Program-made: the position numbers and the translations under genes
The notes under the pieces: model-generated
Told to the model about the DNA's origin: nothing
Seen by the model: only the letters and a program-made list of their open reading frames with translations
Databases searched by the model: none
NCBI RefSeq assembly: GCF_014170335.1
Contig: NZ_LZZS01000024.1
Location: 89,592-153,591 of the forward strand
Origin: Achromobacter sp. UMC46
Lineage (GTDB): Bacteria; Pseudomonadota; Gammaproteobacteria; Burkholderiales; Burkholderiaceae_B
Direction: 5' to 3'
DNA: 64,000 bases
Shown: piece after piece, positions 26,858 to 35,642 of the stretch
How positions within the stretch are numbered: the stretch's first letter is position 1
Layout of the letters: each line of letters starts with the position of its first letter

Positions 26858-27556
26858 TCAGACTCCCACGTAAGCGGCCACCAGGTCGGGCCGCGCGGAC
26901 AATTCCGCCGAACTGCCGCGCCACGCCGTCGCGCCCTTGTCCAGGATGACGTTCCGGTCGGACAGGCGCAGCAGGGCCGTGGTGTTCTTGTCCACCACGA
27001 TCATCGACAGCCCCTCGGACTTCAGTTGCGCCAGCACGCGCCAGATCTCGGCCCGGACCACGGGCGCCAGGCCTTCGGTGGCTTCGTCCAGCACCAGCAG
27101 GCTGGGGTTGGTCATCAGCGCGCGCCCCAGCGCCAGCATCTGCTGTTCGCCGCCCGACAGTTGCGTGCCCAGGTTGGCGCGGCGTTCCCGCAGCCGGGGA
27201 AACAGCGCGTACACGCGCGGCAACGTCCAGGCCTGGGCGCGGCCGCGTTCGCTGGCGGTGGCCACCAGGTTCTCTTCCACGGTCAGCGTGGGGAATATCT
27301 GGCGCCCTTCCGGCACCAGCGACAAGCCCAGCCGGCCGATCCGGTACGGCGCCATGCCGCGCAGCGACCGGTCGCCGTATTGGATGCTGCCCTGGCTGGC
27401 GGGCAGCAGGCCGAACAGGCATTTGATGACGGTGCTGCGGCCCATGCCGTTGCGGCCGATCAGCCCCACCACTTCCCCCTGCCCCACGTCCAGGTCCACG
27501 CCGAACAGCGCCTGGCAGTGGCCGTAGCCGGCCGTCAATCCGCGTATCGTCAACAT
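26858..27556 (-). CDS. LivF-type ABC transporter ATP-binding protein
   Basis: A 232-residue ATPase of the branched-chain amino acid type (LivF). Signature LSGGEQQM and Walker B LLVLDEATEGLAP are normal. The Walker A reads GRNGMGRST, with Arg40 where Lys is canonical. Relatives in this family sometimes carry Arg here, so it need not be dead, but it stands out. Lies between the LivG-type gene and the SDR in the leftward operon. Paired with the LivG-type ATPase, which has a normal Walker A. Confidence 0.92.
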   Translation of the reverse strand: MLTIRGLTAGYGHCQALFGVDLDVGQGEVVGLIGRNGMGRSTVIKCLFGLLPASQGSIQYGDRSLRGMAPYRIGRLGLSLVPEGRQIFPTLTVEENLVATASERGRAQAWTLPRVYALFPRLRERRANLGTQLSGGEQQMLALGRALMTNPSLLVLDEATEGLAPVVRAEIWRVLAQLKSEGLSMIVVDKNTTALLRLSDRNVILDKGATAWRGSSAELSARPDLVAAYVGV

Positions 27557-27566
27557 GGCGGCTCCT

Positions 27567-28361
27567 TTAAGCGTCGGCGTCGTCGCCCAGATAGGCGCGG
27601 CGCACGTCGGGGTGGTTGCGGATCGCGTCGGCCGTGCCGGTGGCGATGACCTTGCCGTAGACCAGTACGCTGATGCGGTCGGCCAGCGCGAAGACTGCGT
27701 TCATGTCGTGTTCCACCAGCACAATCGTGTAGCGGCCTTTCAGGCTTCGCAGCAAGGCGATGACGCCTGCGCTTTCGGCCGCGCTCATGCCCGCCATCGG
27801 CTCGTCCAGCAGCAGCACGGACGGCTGGCCCGCCAGCGCCATGGCGATCTCCAGCTGGCGCCGCTGGCCGTAGGCCAGGCTTTCCACGGGCGACTCGGCA
27901 ACCGCGTCCAGGCGGCAGGCGCGCAACGCGTCGCGCGCCGCCTCCACCACGTCGGCGCAATCGCGCAGCGCCGTCCAGGCCGACAGCCCGCGCCGGCGCT
28001 TGCGCAACGCCGCCAGGCAGGCGTTCTCCAGCACCGTATAGCTGTCGAACACCGAGGTCACCTGATACGAGCGCAGCATGCCCAACGCCACGCGTTCCTG
28101 GACGGTCGCGCGCGAAACATCCGCCGCACCCAGGCTGACCGAACCGCCGTCGGGCCGCAGTTCGCCGGACAGCAGGTTGATCAGCGTAGTCTTGCCCGCG
28201 CCGTTGGGGCCGATCAGCGCGTGCAGCTCGCCGGGCGCGACATCCAGCGACACGCCGTCTGTCGCCGCCAGCCCGCCGAAGCGGCGCACCAGGTCGCGGG
28301 TGGCCAGCGCCGCCGGGGCGCCCGCGGCATCGGTTCTTGCGGCAGTCGCGGCGGCCGTCAT
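27567..28361 (-). CDS. LivG-type ABC transporter ATP-binding protein
   Basis: A 264-residue ATPase with Walker A GPNGAGKTT, the LivG-specific RSYQVTSVFDSYTVLENACLAA region, Walker B VLLLDEPMAGMS and H-loop VLVEHDMNAV. The signature is degenerate (ESLAYGQRRQLEIA), as is usual in LivG proteins. ATG 28361 overlaps the LivM-type stop as ATGA. Together with the LivF-type ATPase it powers the LivHM-type permeases; the operon context suggests an aromatic acid as substrate. Confidence 0.92.
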   Translation of the reverse strand: MTAAATAARTDAAGAPAALATRDLVRRFGGLAATDGVSLDVAPGELHALIGPNGAGKTTLINLLSGELRPDGGSVSLGAADVSRATVQERVALGMLRSYQVTSVFDSYTVLENACLAALRKRRRGLSAWTALRDCADVVEAARDALRACRLDAVAESPVESLAYGQRRQLEIAMALAGQPSVLLLDEPMAGMSAAESAGVIALLRSLKGRYTIVLVEHDMNAVFALADRISVLVYGKVIATGTADAIRNHPDVRRAYLGDDADA

Positions 28362-29371
28362 ACCGATGCCTCCTTGACCTTGATCTGGGCCTGGGCTTGG
28401 GCTTCCACGTCCAGCGGCGGCTGCGCGGGCCGCCTCGGCCGCAGCCACGCCAGCGATCGGCCGTAGCCGCCCCGGGCCAGCATCGCGATCACCACGACCA
28501 CCGGCCCCATCAGCAGCATCCAATGCTGCGTGACGCTCTTGAAGGCCTCTTCCAGCAGCAGATACGCCACGGCGCCGACGATCGGGCCCAGCACATTGCC
28601 CAGGCCGCCGATCACGACCATGACGATCAGCTCGCCGGACACCGGCCACGACATGTAGCTGGGCGAGGCGAACGCGGTCAGATTGGCCAGCAGCAGGCCC
28701 GCGATGCCCGTCAGCACGCCCGACGCCACGTAGGCCGCCAGCCGCACGCCGAACACCGAGTAGCCCAGCGCGTCCACCCGCCGGGGATTGGCGTGCGTGG
28801 CGCGCAAGATCATGCCGAACGGCGAACGCCGCAGCCGCAGCATGCCCAGGCTGGCCGCCAGCAGCAGCGCCCAGGCCGCCCAATAGACCGGCTGGCTGCC
28901 GTCCAGGTCGAACAGGCCGAACGCGCTGGCCTCGTAGATGTTCAGCCCGTCGTCGCCGCCGTACTCGCGCAGGCTGACCGCCAGGAAATAGAACATCTGC
29001 GCAAAGGCCAGCGTGATCATGATGAAACCGATGCCCGACGTGCGCAGGCACACCGTCCCGACCACCAGCGCGACCAGCGCGCAGACCGCGATGCACACGG
29101 CCAGCTGCGCCCAGCCGTTGCCGATGCCGTGAAAGCTCAGGATACCCACGGCATAGCAGCCCAGGCCCAGGAACATGGCGTGGCCGAAGCTGACCAGCCC
29201 GGCGAAACCCAGCACCAGGTTCAGCGCCAGCGCCGCCAGCGCGTAGATCAGGATGCGCGCGCCCAGCGTCACATAAAAGGGTTCGCCGAGCCACTGCGCC
29301 ACGAACGGGACGGCGGCCAGGACCACGAACAGCAGCGGCAGCGCCCAGCGCCGGCAGATTGGTTCTTGCAT
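28358..29371 (-). CDS. LivM-type ABC transporter permease
   Basis: A 337-residue multi-spanning permease of the LivM family with LALNLVLGFAGLVSFGHAMFLGLGCYA split over residues 50-76, ASLGMLRLRRSPFGMILRA and the MVVIGGLGNVLGPIVGA motif. The charged Gln/Ala-rich C-terminus (VEAQAQAQIKVKEASV) is an extension with no clear role. Starts at ATG 29371, 31 bases after the LivH-type gene. Confidence 0.92.
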   Translation of the reverse strand: MQEPICRRWALPLLFVVLAAVPFVAQWLGEPFYVTLGARILIYALAALALNLVLGFAGLVSFGHAMFLGLGCYAVGILSFHGIGNGWAQLAVCIAVCALVALVVGTVCLRTSGIGFIMITLAFAQMFYFLAVSLREYGGDDGLNIYEASAFGLFDLDGSQPVYWAAWALLLAASLGMLRLRRSPFGMILRATHANPRRVDALGYSVFGVRLAAYVASGVLTGIAGLLLANLTAFASPSYMSWPVSGELIVMVVIGGLGNVLGPIVGAVAYLLLEEAFKSVTQHWMLLMGPVVVVIAMLARGGYGRSLAWLRPRRPAQPPLDVEAQAQAQIKVKEASV

Positions 29372-29402
29372 GATGGATTGCCCTTGTTCATTGGCGCGCG
29401 GT

Positions 29403-30323
29403 TCAACGGCGCGCCGAAAAGACCAGGCCTTGCGGGCGGACCGCCAGCACCACGGCCATCAATACGTAGATCAGCATCGACGCCAGCGCCGGCCCGACTG
29501 CATTGGCGACGGGCGCATCGAACACCGCGCGCAGCAGGTCCGGCAGGAAGGCCCGCCCCAGCGTGTCGATCATCGCGATCAGCAACGCCGCGATCAGCGT
29601 GCCCCGCACCGATCCGATGCCGCCCACCACGATCACCACCAGCGCCAGAATCAGCACCGGTTCGCCCATGCCCGACTGCACCGACAGGATCGGCCCGGCC
29701 AGCGCGCCCGCCACGCCGGCCAGCACCGACCCCAGCAGGAACAGCAGCGTCTTCAGCAGGTCGACGTTGGCGCCCAGCACGCTGGCGATGGGCGCGTTGC
29801 TGGCGCCGGCACGGATCAGCATGCCAAAGCGCGTGCGCTGGATCAGGAACCAGGCGCCTACCGCCACCAGCGCCCCGACCCCGATGATCATCAGGCGGTA
29901 CACCGGATAGTCGTTGCCGAACAGGTTGACGGCCCCTTCCAGCCCCTGCGGCACGGCGGCGTAGTACGGCCGGCTGCCCCAGATGACGGACGCGAGTTCA
30001 TTGAAGAACATCATCAGCCCGAACGTGGCCAGCACCTGGTACAGATGGTCGTGCCGGTACAGCGGGCGCGCGATCAGCCTTTCCAGCACCACGCCCACGA
30101 AGCCGCTTCCCGCCACCGCAGCCAGGATCGAAAACGCGAACGAGCCGCTGGCGTTGTAGGCGGTCGCCCCCAGGAAGGCGCCGATCATGTAGAGGGAACC
30201 GTGCGCCAGGTTGATGAAGTTCATGATGCCGAAGATCAGGGTCAGCCCCGACGACATCAGGAACAGCAACGCGCCCAGCTGCAGGCCATTGAGCAATTGC
30301 GACAACAGCAGCGATCCGTTCAT
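29403..30323 (-). CDS. LivH-type ABC transporter permease
   Basis: A 306-residue LivH-family permease. The typical opening (LLLSQLLNGLQLGALLFLMSSGLTLIFGIMNFINLAHG across residues 5-42), the ATFGLMMFFNELA segment and VVGGIGSVRGT are all present. Start ATG 30323. It lies 28 bases after the receptor gene in the same leftward operon. Confidence 0.93.
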   Translation of the reverse strand: MNGSLLLSQLLNGLQLGALLFLMSSGLTLIFGIMNFINLAHGSLYMIGAFLGATAYNASGSFAFSILAAVAGSGFVGVVLERLIARPLYRHDHLYQVLATFGLMMFFNELASVIWGSRPYYAAVPQGLEGAVNLFGNDYPVYRLMIIGVGALVAVGAWFLIQRTRFGMLIRAGASNAPIASVLGANVDLLKTLLFLLGSVLAGVAGALAGPILSVQSGMGEPVLILALVVIVVGGIGSVRGTLIAALLIAMIDTLGRAFLPDLLRAVFDAPVANAVGPALASMLIYVLMAVVLAVRPQGLVFSARR

Positions 30324-30351
30324 CGGACGTCTCCCGAGGGCCGCCGGCCCG

Positions 30352-31533
30352 TCACTTCAGCGGGCAGTCCGCCACGTAGGCGTCCTGATGGTCCGTCAGC
30401 ACGGTGGCCAGCTGCTTCAGGCCGATGCCGTCGCCCTCTTTCACCACCTGGTACGCATACAGGTTCTGCACCGGCATGTTGTTGGTGTTGAAGCGGAACT
30501 TGCCGCGCACCGACGGGAAGGTGGCGCCCGCCGCCTTCACGGCCGCCGCCAGCGACTTGCTGTCGCCCACTTTTCCGCCTTGGGCGCGCACGGCCGCGTC
30601 CAGCAGGTAGGCCGCGTCGTAGCCGCCCACGGCGTACTCCGACGGCAGGCGGCCGTACTTGGCCTTGAAGGTCTCGACGAACTTGCGGTTCTGCGGGTTA
30701 TCCAGCGTGGTGGCCCAGGGCGTGCCGTAGATGGCGCCCACCGCCTGCTCTTTCAACGCGGTCAGCGTGTTGGAGTCGATCAGGCTTTCCGAGAAGAACG
30801 GCAGCTTGTCCATCAGCCCTGCCTGGCGCAGCTGGCGCACGAAGTTCACGCCCACGCCGCCGGTGTAGAAGGCGAACAGCGCATCGGGGCCGGCCGACTG
30901 CATGCGCGAGATCTCGGCCGAATAGTCCAGCTGCCCCAACTGCGTATAGACCTCGTCGGCCGGCGCCGCGCCATAGAAGCGCTTGAAGCCCGCCAGCTTG
31001 TCCTTGCCCGCCTGGTAGTTGGCCGACATCAGATAGGCGCGCTTGTAGCCGAGGTCTTTCACGTACTTGCCCATGGCCTCCGACATGCTGTCGTTCTGCC
31101 AGCCCAGCACGAACAGGTTCGGCAGGCACATGCGGCCGGCGATCGGGGCCGGCCCCGCATTGGTGGACAGCGCCACCACGCCGGATTCCTTGATGCGCCG
31201 CAGCTCGGCCATCAGCACGTTCGAAAAGCCCAGCCCGACCATCACGTCGACCTTGTCCTTTTCGATGAATTTCTGCACGATCTGCGCGCCCACGTCGGGC
31301 TTGAGCTGATCGTCGTCGCGGATCACCACCGCCTTCTGCCCGCCCAGGCTGCCGCCCAACTGCTCGATGCCCAGCATCAGCCCGTCGTACTGGTCCTGGC
31401 CCAGCGCCGCCTGCGGCCCGGACAGCACGCCCGTGAAGCCGATGCGGATGTCGGCGCGCGCCGATTGCGGCGCCGCCACGGCCAGGGCCGCCGCCGTGGC
31501 CAGCGCGGCCAGGCCGCTTGGGATTGCTTGCAT
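30352..31533 (-). CDS. Liv-type ABC substrate-binding protein
   Basis: A 393-residue periplasmic receptor (family 6, Leu/Ile/Val-type) with a signal peptide ending near APQSARA-DI, then IRIGFTGVLSGPQAALGQDQYDG. AAGGAG precedes ATG 31533. The position between the semialdehyde dehydrogenase and LivH genes says it captures the compound degraded by the operon. Related receptors in such clusters bind aromatic acids, but the ligand here is not determined. Confidence 0.92.
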   Translation of the reverse strand: MQAIPSGLAALATAAALAVAAPQSARADIRIGFTGVLSGPQAALGQDQYDGLMLGIEQLGGSLGGQKAVVIRDDDQLKPDVGAQIVQKFIEKDKVDVMVGLGFSNVLMAELRRIKESGVVALSTNAGPAPIAGRMCLPNLFVLGWQNDSMSEAMGKYVKDLGYKRAYLMSANYQAGKDKLAGFKRFYGAAPADEVYTQLGQLDYSAEISRMQSAGPDALFAFYTGGVGVNFVRQLRQAGLMDKLPFFSESLIDSNTLTALKEQAVGAIYGTPWATTLDNPQNRKFVETFKAKYGRLPSEYAVGGYDAAYLLDAAVRAQGGKVGDSKSLAAAVKAAGATFPSVRGKFRFNTNNMPVQNLYAYQVVKEGDGIGLKQLATVLTDHQDAYVADCPLK

Positions 31534-31593
31534 GAGATGTCTCCTTGGGGGTTGGGCGGCGGCGCCGTTCTGTGCGGCGCCTGCCTTGACGCG

Positions 31594-33048
31594 TCAGAGC
31601 TTCACGCAGACATTGCGCAGCTCGGTGTAGAACTCCAGCGAATGCACGCCGCCTTCGCGGCCGATGCCTGATTGCTTGGCGCCGCCGAACGCCGTGCGCA
31701 GGTCGCGCAGGAACCACGAATTGATCCAGCAGATGCCCACGTCCAGCGCCGCGCCCAGGCGGTGGGCGGTGCCCACGTTGCTGGTCCATACCGTCGCGGC
31801 CAGGCCGTAGGGGGTGGCGTTGGCCAGGGCGATGGCTTCCTCTTCCGTGTCGAAGGGCGCGATGTGGCAGCACGGCCCGAAGATTTCCTGCTGGATGACC
31901 GCCGAAGATTCCGGCAAGCCGGTCCACACGGTCGGCTGGATCCAGGCGCCGGCGGCCAGGCCGTCGGGCATGTCCGGGACGCCGCCGCCCGCCACCACGG
32001 TGGCGCCCTCTTCCTTGGCCCGGGCGTAGTAGCTCAGCACCTTGTCGCGGTGGCGCTGCGAAATCAGCGGCCCGAGGTTCACGCCCGGGTCCTTGGGACG
32101 CCCCAGCTTGAAGCCGCGCGCCCGCTCGCCCAGCGCCGCGACGAAGCGCTCGAAGATGGGCCGCTGCACATAGACGCGCTCGGTGCCCAGGCAGACCTGG
32201 CCCGTGTTGTCGAACGCCGCGCGCGCGATGCCGGCCACGGCGCGGTCGAAGTCGGCGTCCGCGAACACGATGCCCGCGTTCTTGCCGCCCAGTTCGAACG
32301 ACACCGGCCGCACGCCCACGGCCGCCGCCTGCATGATGGCCTGGCCGGTGCGGGTCTCGCCCGTGAACGTGATGCCGTCCACCAAGGGATGGCGGCTGAG
32401 TTTTTCGCCCGCGGAGTCGGGGCCGAAGCCGTGCACCACGTTGTAGACGCCGGGCGGCACGCCGACTTCGTTCATGACTTCGCCCAGCAAGGTGGCGGTG
32501 CCCGGCGTGTCTTCGGACGGTTTGACCACGACGGTATTGCCGCAGGCCAGCGCCGGCCCGACCTTCCAGGTCATCAGCAAAAGCGGCAGGTTCCACGGGC
32601 AGATCACGCCGATGACCCCGCGCGGAACGCGCACGCCGTAGTTCAACGCATGTCCGCCGTCGGGCGTTTCCAGGTCGAAGGTCTCGTTGGGGACGTTGCG
32701 GATCAGGTCCGCGAAGATCTTGAAATTGGCGGCGCCGCGCGGAATGTCCAAGTGGCTGGCCAGATCGTAGGGCTTGCCGGTGTCGGCGATCTCGGCGTCG
32801 ACGAAATCGTCGAAGCGGCGGGTGATGCCGTCGGCCACCGCGTGCAGCAACTCCACGCGCTGCTGCGTTTTCAGTGTGCCCCATGGGCCGCGCAACGCCG
32901 CCTTGGCCGCTCGCGCGGCGGCGTCGACTTCGGCGTCGCCCGCCTCGTGCACCCGGCCGATCAGCCGGTTGTCGACCGGGTCGCGGTTGTCAAAGGTCTT
33001 TCCGGTCTCGACCCAGCGGCCGTCGATGAAATTACGGAAATCGGTCAT
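31594..33048 (-). CDS. 2-hydroxymuconic/2-aminomuconic semialdehyde dehydrogenase-like aldehyde dehydrogenase
   Basis: A 484-residue NAD(P) aldehyde dehydrogenase with catalytic Glu252 (FELGGK) and Cys286 (NTGQVCLGTERV). The PWNLPLLLMTWK segment and the C-terminal SWFLRDLRTAFGGAKQSGIGREGG match the hydroxymuconic/aminomuconic semialdehyde dehydrogenase subgroup (XylG/DmpC/AmnC type). Start ATG 33048 overlaps the aldolase-fold gene stop by 4 bases. It would oxidise the semialdehyde made by the adjacent extradiol dioxygenase, the oxalocrotonate branch of meta-cleavage. Confidence 0.88.
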   Translation of the reverse strand: MTDFRNFIDGRWVETGKTFDNRDPVDNRLIGRVHEAGDAEVDAAARAAKAALRGPWGTLKTQQRVELLHAVADGITRRFDDFVDAEIADTGKPYDLASHLDIPRGAANFKIFADLIRNVPNETFDLETPDGGHALNYGVRVPRGVIGVICPWNLPLLLMTWKVGPALACGNTVVVKPSEDTPGTATLLGEVMNEVGVPPGVYNVVHGFGPDSAGEKLSRHPLVDGITFTGETRTGQAIMQAAAVGVRPVSFELGGKNAGIVFADADFDRAVAGIARAAFDNTGQVCLGTERVYVQRPIFERFVAALGERARGFKLGRPKDPGVNLGPLISQRHRDKVLSYYARAKEEGATVVAGGGVPDMPDGLAAGAWIQPTVWTGLPESSAVIQQEIFGPCCHIAPFDTEEEAIALANATPYGLAATVWTSNVGTAHRLGAALDVGICWINSWFLRDLRTAFGGAKQSGIGREGGVHSLEFYTELRNVCVKL

Positions 33049-33770
33049 TGCGCCCTCGGTTGTGACAGGTCGGCCAGCGCGCCTTCGGGGTCGCCGGCAA
33101 TCAGGAATTCCCACATGCGTTCATAGATGCGGCCGGTGCCCACCGCGCGCGCGGCGGCCTCTTCCGGCGACAGGACGGGTCCGCCGTCGGCCAGCCCCGC
33201 CGCGCGCAGCTGCCATTCGATGCGGGCGGCGTCTTCCAGATACCAGGTCAGCACGGTGGCGTGCATCAGCGACGCGGCCGCCACCACGGCGCCGTTGCCG
33301 CGCATCGCGATCGCGCTGGCCGCGCCCAGCGTCTCGGCCACGCCGCGCGCCTGCGCATCGCTGCGCACCAGTTGGGGGTCGTCCCACAGCGGCACGGCGG
33401 GCGAAAAATACGAGCCCATGCCATGGCGCGGCGCGGGTGTGACACGCGCCGAAGACAGCGTCATGACGGTGGGCGGCATCGAACGCACCACGCCGCCGAC
33501 GTCGGGGCGCAGCCGATAGATATGCTGATGGATGCGCACTTCGCCCAGCACGCCGTCGGGCAGCTCGCCATGCACCGGCACCACCGTGCCCGCCTCGCCG
33601 GGCGCGATCAGGCCCATGGGCCGCGCCGCGCACACCAGGAAATGATCCGCGTCCAGCCGGCTGCTGCAATGCCCGTAGGCGTGGACCAGGTTGGCCCGGG
33701 CCAGCGCGCGCGCGGCGACGCGCACCAGCGTCTCTTGCCCATCGCTGGCGTCCTTGCGCACTGCGCTCAT
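33045..33770 (-). CDS. Class II aldolase/adducin-fold protein lacking the usual zinc ligands
   Basis: A 241-residue protein of the class II aldolase/adducin fold (AYGHCSSRLDADHFLV, RIHQHIYRLRPDVGGVV, RGNGAVVAAASL). In ordinary family members a His-x-His pair follows the rpdv-vv stretch and a third His lies in RNHG. Here these positions read Arg96-Ser97-Met98 and Asn159, so the metal triad appears absent. The gene sits between the dioxygenase and the semialdehyde dehydrogenase with 4-base overlaps on both sides, so it is surely part of the pathway. Decarboxylase, hydratase or non-enzymatic roles are all possible. Confidence 0.75.
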   Translation of the reverse strand: MSAVRKDASDGQETLVRVAARALARANLVHAYGHCSSRLDADHFLVCAARPMGLIAPGEAGTVVPVHGELPDGVLGEVRIHQHIYRLRPDVGGVVRSMPPTVMTLSSARVTPAPRHGMGSYFSPAVPLWDDPQLVRSDAQARGVAETLGAASAIAMRGNGAVVAAASLMHATVLTWYLEDAARIEWQLRAAGLADGGPVLSPEEAAARAVGTGRIYERMWEFLIAGDPEGALADLSQPRAQ

Positions 33771-34630
33771 GTCTTGAACTCCGGGATATCGGGCTTGGCG
33801 CCCCACATGCAGAACGATGACGGCACGGCGGGGAAGCTGCGAGGCCGGTGGGTCTTTTCCTCTTCGGCGCTGATCAGGCGCACGCCGGTGGAGTATTCGT
33901 AGATCATCCCGTCCGGGCCGTCGAAATACAGGAACATCGCGCCCGAGGTCGGATGCCGGCCGGGGCCGAACCGGATCGGCACGTTCCATTCGCGCAGCTG
34001 ATACCAGGCGCGCATGATGTCGTCGATGCTTTCGACCTGATGGTTGATGTGCTGCACGCCCGGATACGCGGACGGGAACAGCGCGATCTTGTGATGGACT
34101 TCATCGATGCGCAGCAGCGGCGCCTCGCCGATGCGGTCGCTGACGCGGGCGGACAGCAGGCCTGTCCAGAAGGCCTCGTCGCGCCGCGGGTCCAGCGTGC
34201 GCAGCCCGATGTGCGAGAACCCGGTGACGCCGGCATCGCGGCCGGGAAAATAGCGCCGGCCGCTGTGATGCGGCGCCAGCACCAGTTCGATGCGATTGCC
34301 GGACGGGTCGGTGAATTGCAGGAAATCGCGCACGTAGCGCTGCTCGGCGTCTTCGCGCCGGCCGGCGGCGACCTGGTAGCCGCTGCGTTCCAGCACGGCA
34401 CCGGCCCGCTCCAGCTCTTCCGGCGAATCCACTTCGAACGCGGCGGTGTGGTCGCGCGGATCGCCTTCGAAATAGCAAAGGGTGTGGTCGCGGGAGTCGG
34501 ACTTGAAATACGCCGCCCCGTGTTCCTTGCGGGCAAGCTCCAGCCCCAGCACCGCGGTCGCATAGCGGACCGCGGCGTCCAGATCACGGGTGCCCAGCCG
34601 GACGTACCGGATGTCATGTAGCCGTATCAC
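33767..34630 (-). CDS. Type I extradiol ring-cleavage dioxygenase (VOC superfamily)
   Basis: A 287-residue two-domain vicinal-oxygen-chelate protein. Expected Fe(II) ligands are visible: His140 (GFSHIGL), His197 (QHINHQV) and Glu245 (MIYEYS). His180, His226 and Tyr235 lie in positions used for catalysis in catechol or biphenyl-diol dioxygenases. It opens a catecholic ring next to the hydroxyls. Start is GTG 34630 with GGAG about 8 bases upstream. First gene of the leftward operon, about 75 bases after a good promoter at 34734-34706. The exact catechol is not shown. Confidence 0.88.
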   Translation of the reverse strand: MIRLHDIRYVRLGTRDLDAAVRYATAVLGLELARKEHGAAYFKSDSRDHTLCYFEGDPRDHTAAFEVDSPEELERAGAVLERSGYQVAAGRREDAEQRYVRDFLQFTDPSGNRIELVLAPHHSGRRYFPGRDAGVTGFSHIGLRTLDPRRDEAFWTGLLSARVSDRIGEAPLLRIDEVHHKIALFPSAYPGVQHINHQVESIDDIMRAWYQLREWNVPIRFGPGRHPTSGAMFLYFDGPDGMIYEYSTGVRLISAEEEKTHRPRSFPAVPSSFCMWGAKPDIPEFKT

Positions 34631-34705
34631 TGCTTGTCTCCTCGTGCGCCTGCCGCCGACATGGTGCCGGGGGAATTTTTCCGCGGTGTGGCGGCGCTTT
34701 TTTCT

Positions 34706-34734
34706 ACGATAGGCAGCGTAAATCTCGAAGTCAA
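34706..34734 (-). promoter_or_regulatory. Sigma-70 promoter of the meta-cleavage/Liv operon
   Basis: On the minus strand TTGACT (34734-34729), a 17-base spacer and TATCGT (34711-34706) form a good promoter about 75 bases before the dioxygenase GTG. The spacer contains one arm of the inverted repeat at 34720-34752, so a bound repressor would block it. Confidence 0.6.
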
Positions 34735-34752
34735 CAATTTTTATCGAGATTT
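34720..34752. promoter_or_regulatory. Putative GntR operator (perfect 9-base inverted repeat)
   Basis: AAATCTCGA (34720-34728) and TCGAGATTT (34744-34752) are perfect inverted copies 15 bases apart. They lie between the dioxygenase promoter and the GntR gene. The left arm overlaps the promoter spacer. This is the natural binding site for the divergent FadR-type regulator, by inference. Confidence 0.5.
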
Positions 34753-34779
34753 TTTCGGCGTAGTGCTACAGTGCTCTTC

Positions 34780-35493
34780 ATGTCAGACGGAACCCCGCTC
34801 CCCTCGCTTGCCCACACCGCCTCGGCCAACACGCTGGTGGGCACGGCCTACGTCAATCTGCGGCGCGACATCATCCAGGGCAAACATCCGCCCGGCTCGC
34901 GCCTGCGGGTCGAGCACCTGAAGGACGATTACGGCGTGGGCGCCGGTACGCTGCGCGAAGCGCTGGCGCTGCTGGTGTCCGACGCGCTGGTCATCGCGCA
35001 GGGGCAGCGCGGCTTTCACGTCACGCCGATTTCGCTGGAAGACTTTCGCGACATCACTGAAAACCGCGTGCTGCTGGAAACCGAAGCGTTGCGCCAGTCG
35101 ATCGCCGTGGGCGACGACACCTGGGAAAGCGCGGTGCTGGCCGCCTTCCACCGGCTGAGCAAGGCGGAACAGCGCCTGGCGACGGACCCCGAAGCGCGCT
35201 TCGAAGAATGGGAACAGCGCAACCGCGAATTCCACCGCGAACTGATCAGCGCCTGTCCGTCGCGCTGGATGCATCATTTCCTGGGCATCCTGTATCAGCA
35301 GGCCGAGCGCTACCGCCGCCTGACCGTCACTCACAAGCCCATCGCCCGCGATTTGCACGATGAACACCAGGGCATTCTGGACGCCACGCTGGCGCGCGAC
35401 GCCGACCACGCCTGCACGCTGCTGGCCGCCCACATCCGCCTGACTTACGAAGCCGTCGCGCAACTGCCTGCCGACCTGTTCACGTCCGCGTGA
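34780..35493 (+). CDS. GntR-family (FadR/FCD-type) regulator
   Basis: A 237-residue GntR regulator. The N-terminal winged helix (AYVNLRRDIIQGKHPPGSRLRVEHLKDDYGVGAGTLREALALL, residues 21-64) is followed by an all-helical FCD domain with the expected His/Asp metal or effector residues (EFHRELI, DLHDEHQGI). Start ATG 34780; a GTG three codons earlier is possible. Divergent from the meta-cleavage operon and probably its repressor, relieved by an aromatic or ring-cleavage intermediate. Confidence 0.9.
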   Translation: MSDGTPLPSLAHTASANTLVGTAYVNLRRDIIQGKHPPGSRLRVEHLKDDYGVGAGTLREALALLVSDALVIAQGQRGFHVTPISLEDFRDITENRVLLETEALRQSIAVGDDTWESAVLAAFHRLSKAEQRLATDPEARFEEWEQRNREFHRELISACPSRWMHHFLGILYQQAERYRRLTVTHKPIARDLHDEHQGILDATLARDADHACTLLAAHIRLTYEAVAQLPADLFTSA

Positions 35494-35607
35494 TGGGGGC
35501 TGGCCATGCGGCTTGCGCTGCGGGCCGCCCGCCGCGCCACGTCCCGTGCCGCGCCGTGCCCGAGTTGAAAAAAACCCACACTCGGCATGCAACGGGCGCC
35601 GCCCCCG

Positions 35608-35636
35608 TTGATTCGCCTACATCACTTCTATAGAAT
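35608..35636 (+). promoter_or_regulatory. Sigma-70 promoter of the ABC exporter leader
   Basis: TTGATT (35608-35613) and TAGAAT (35631-35636) with a 17-base spacer predict transcription from about 35643, giving a leader of roughly 280 bases before the ABC exporter start at 35923. Confidence 0.55.
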
Positions 35637-35642
35637 CAGCAA

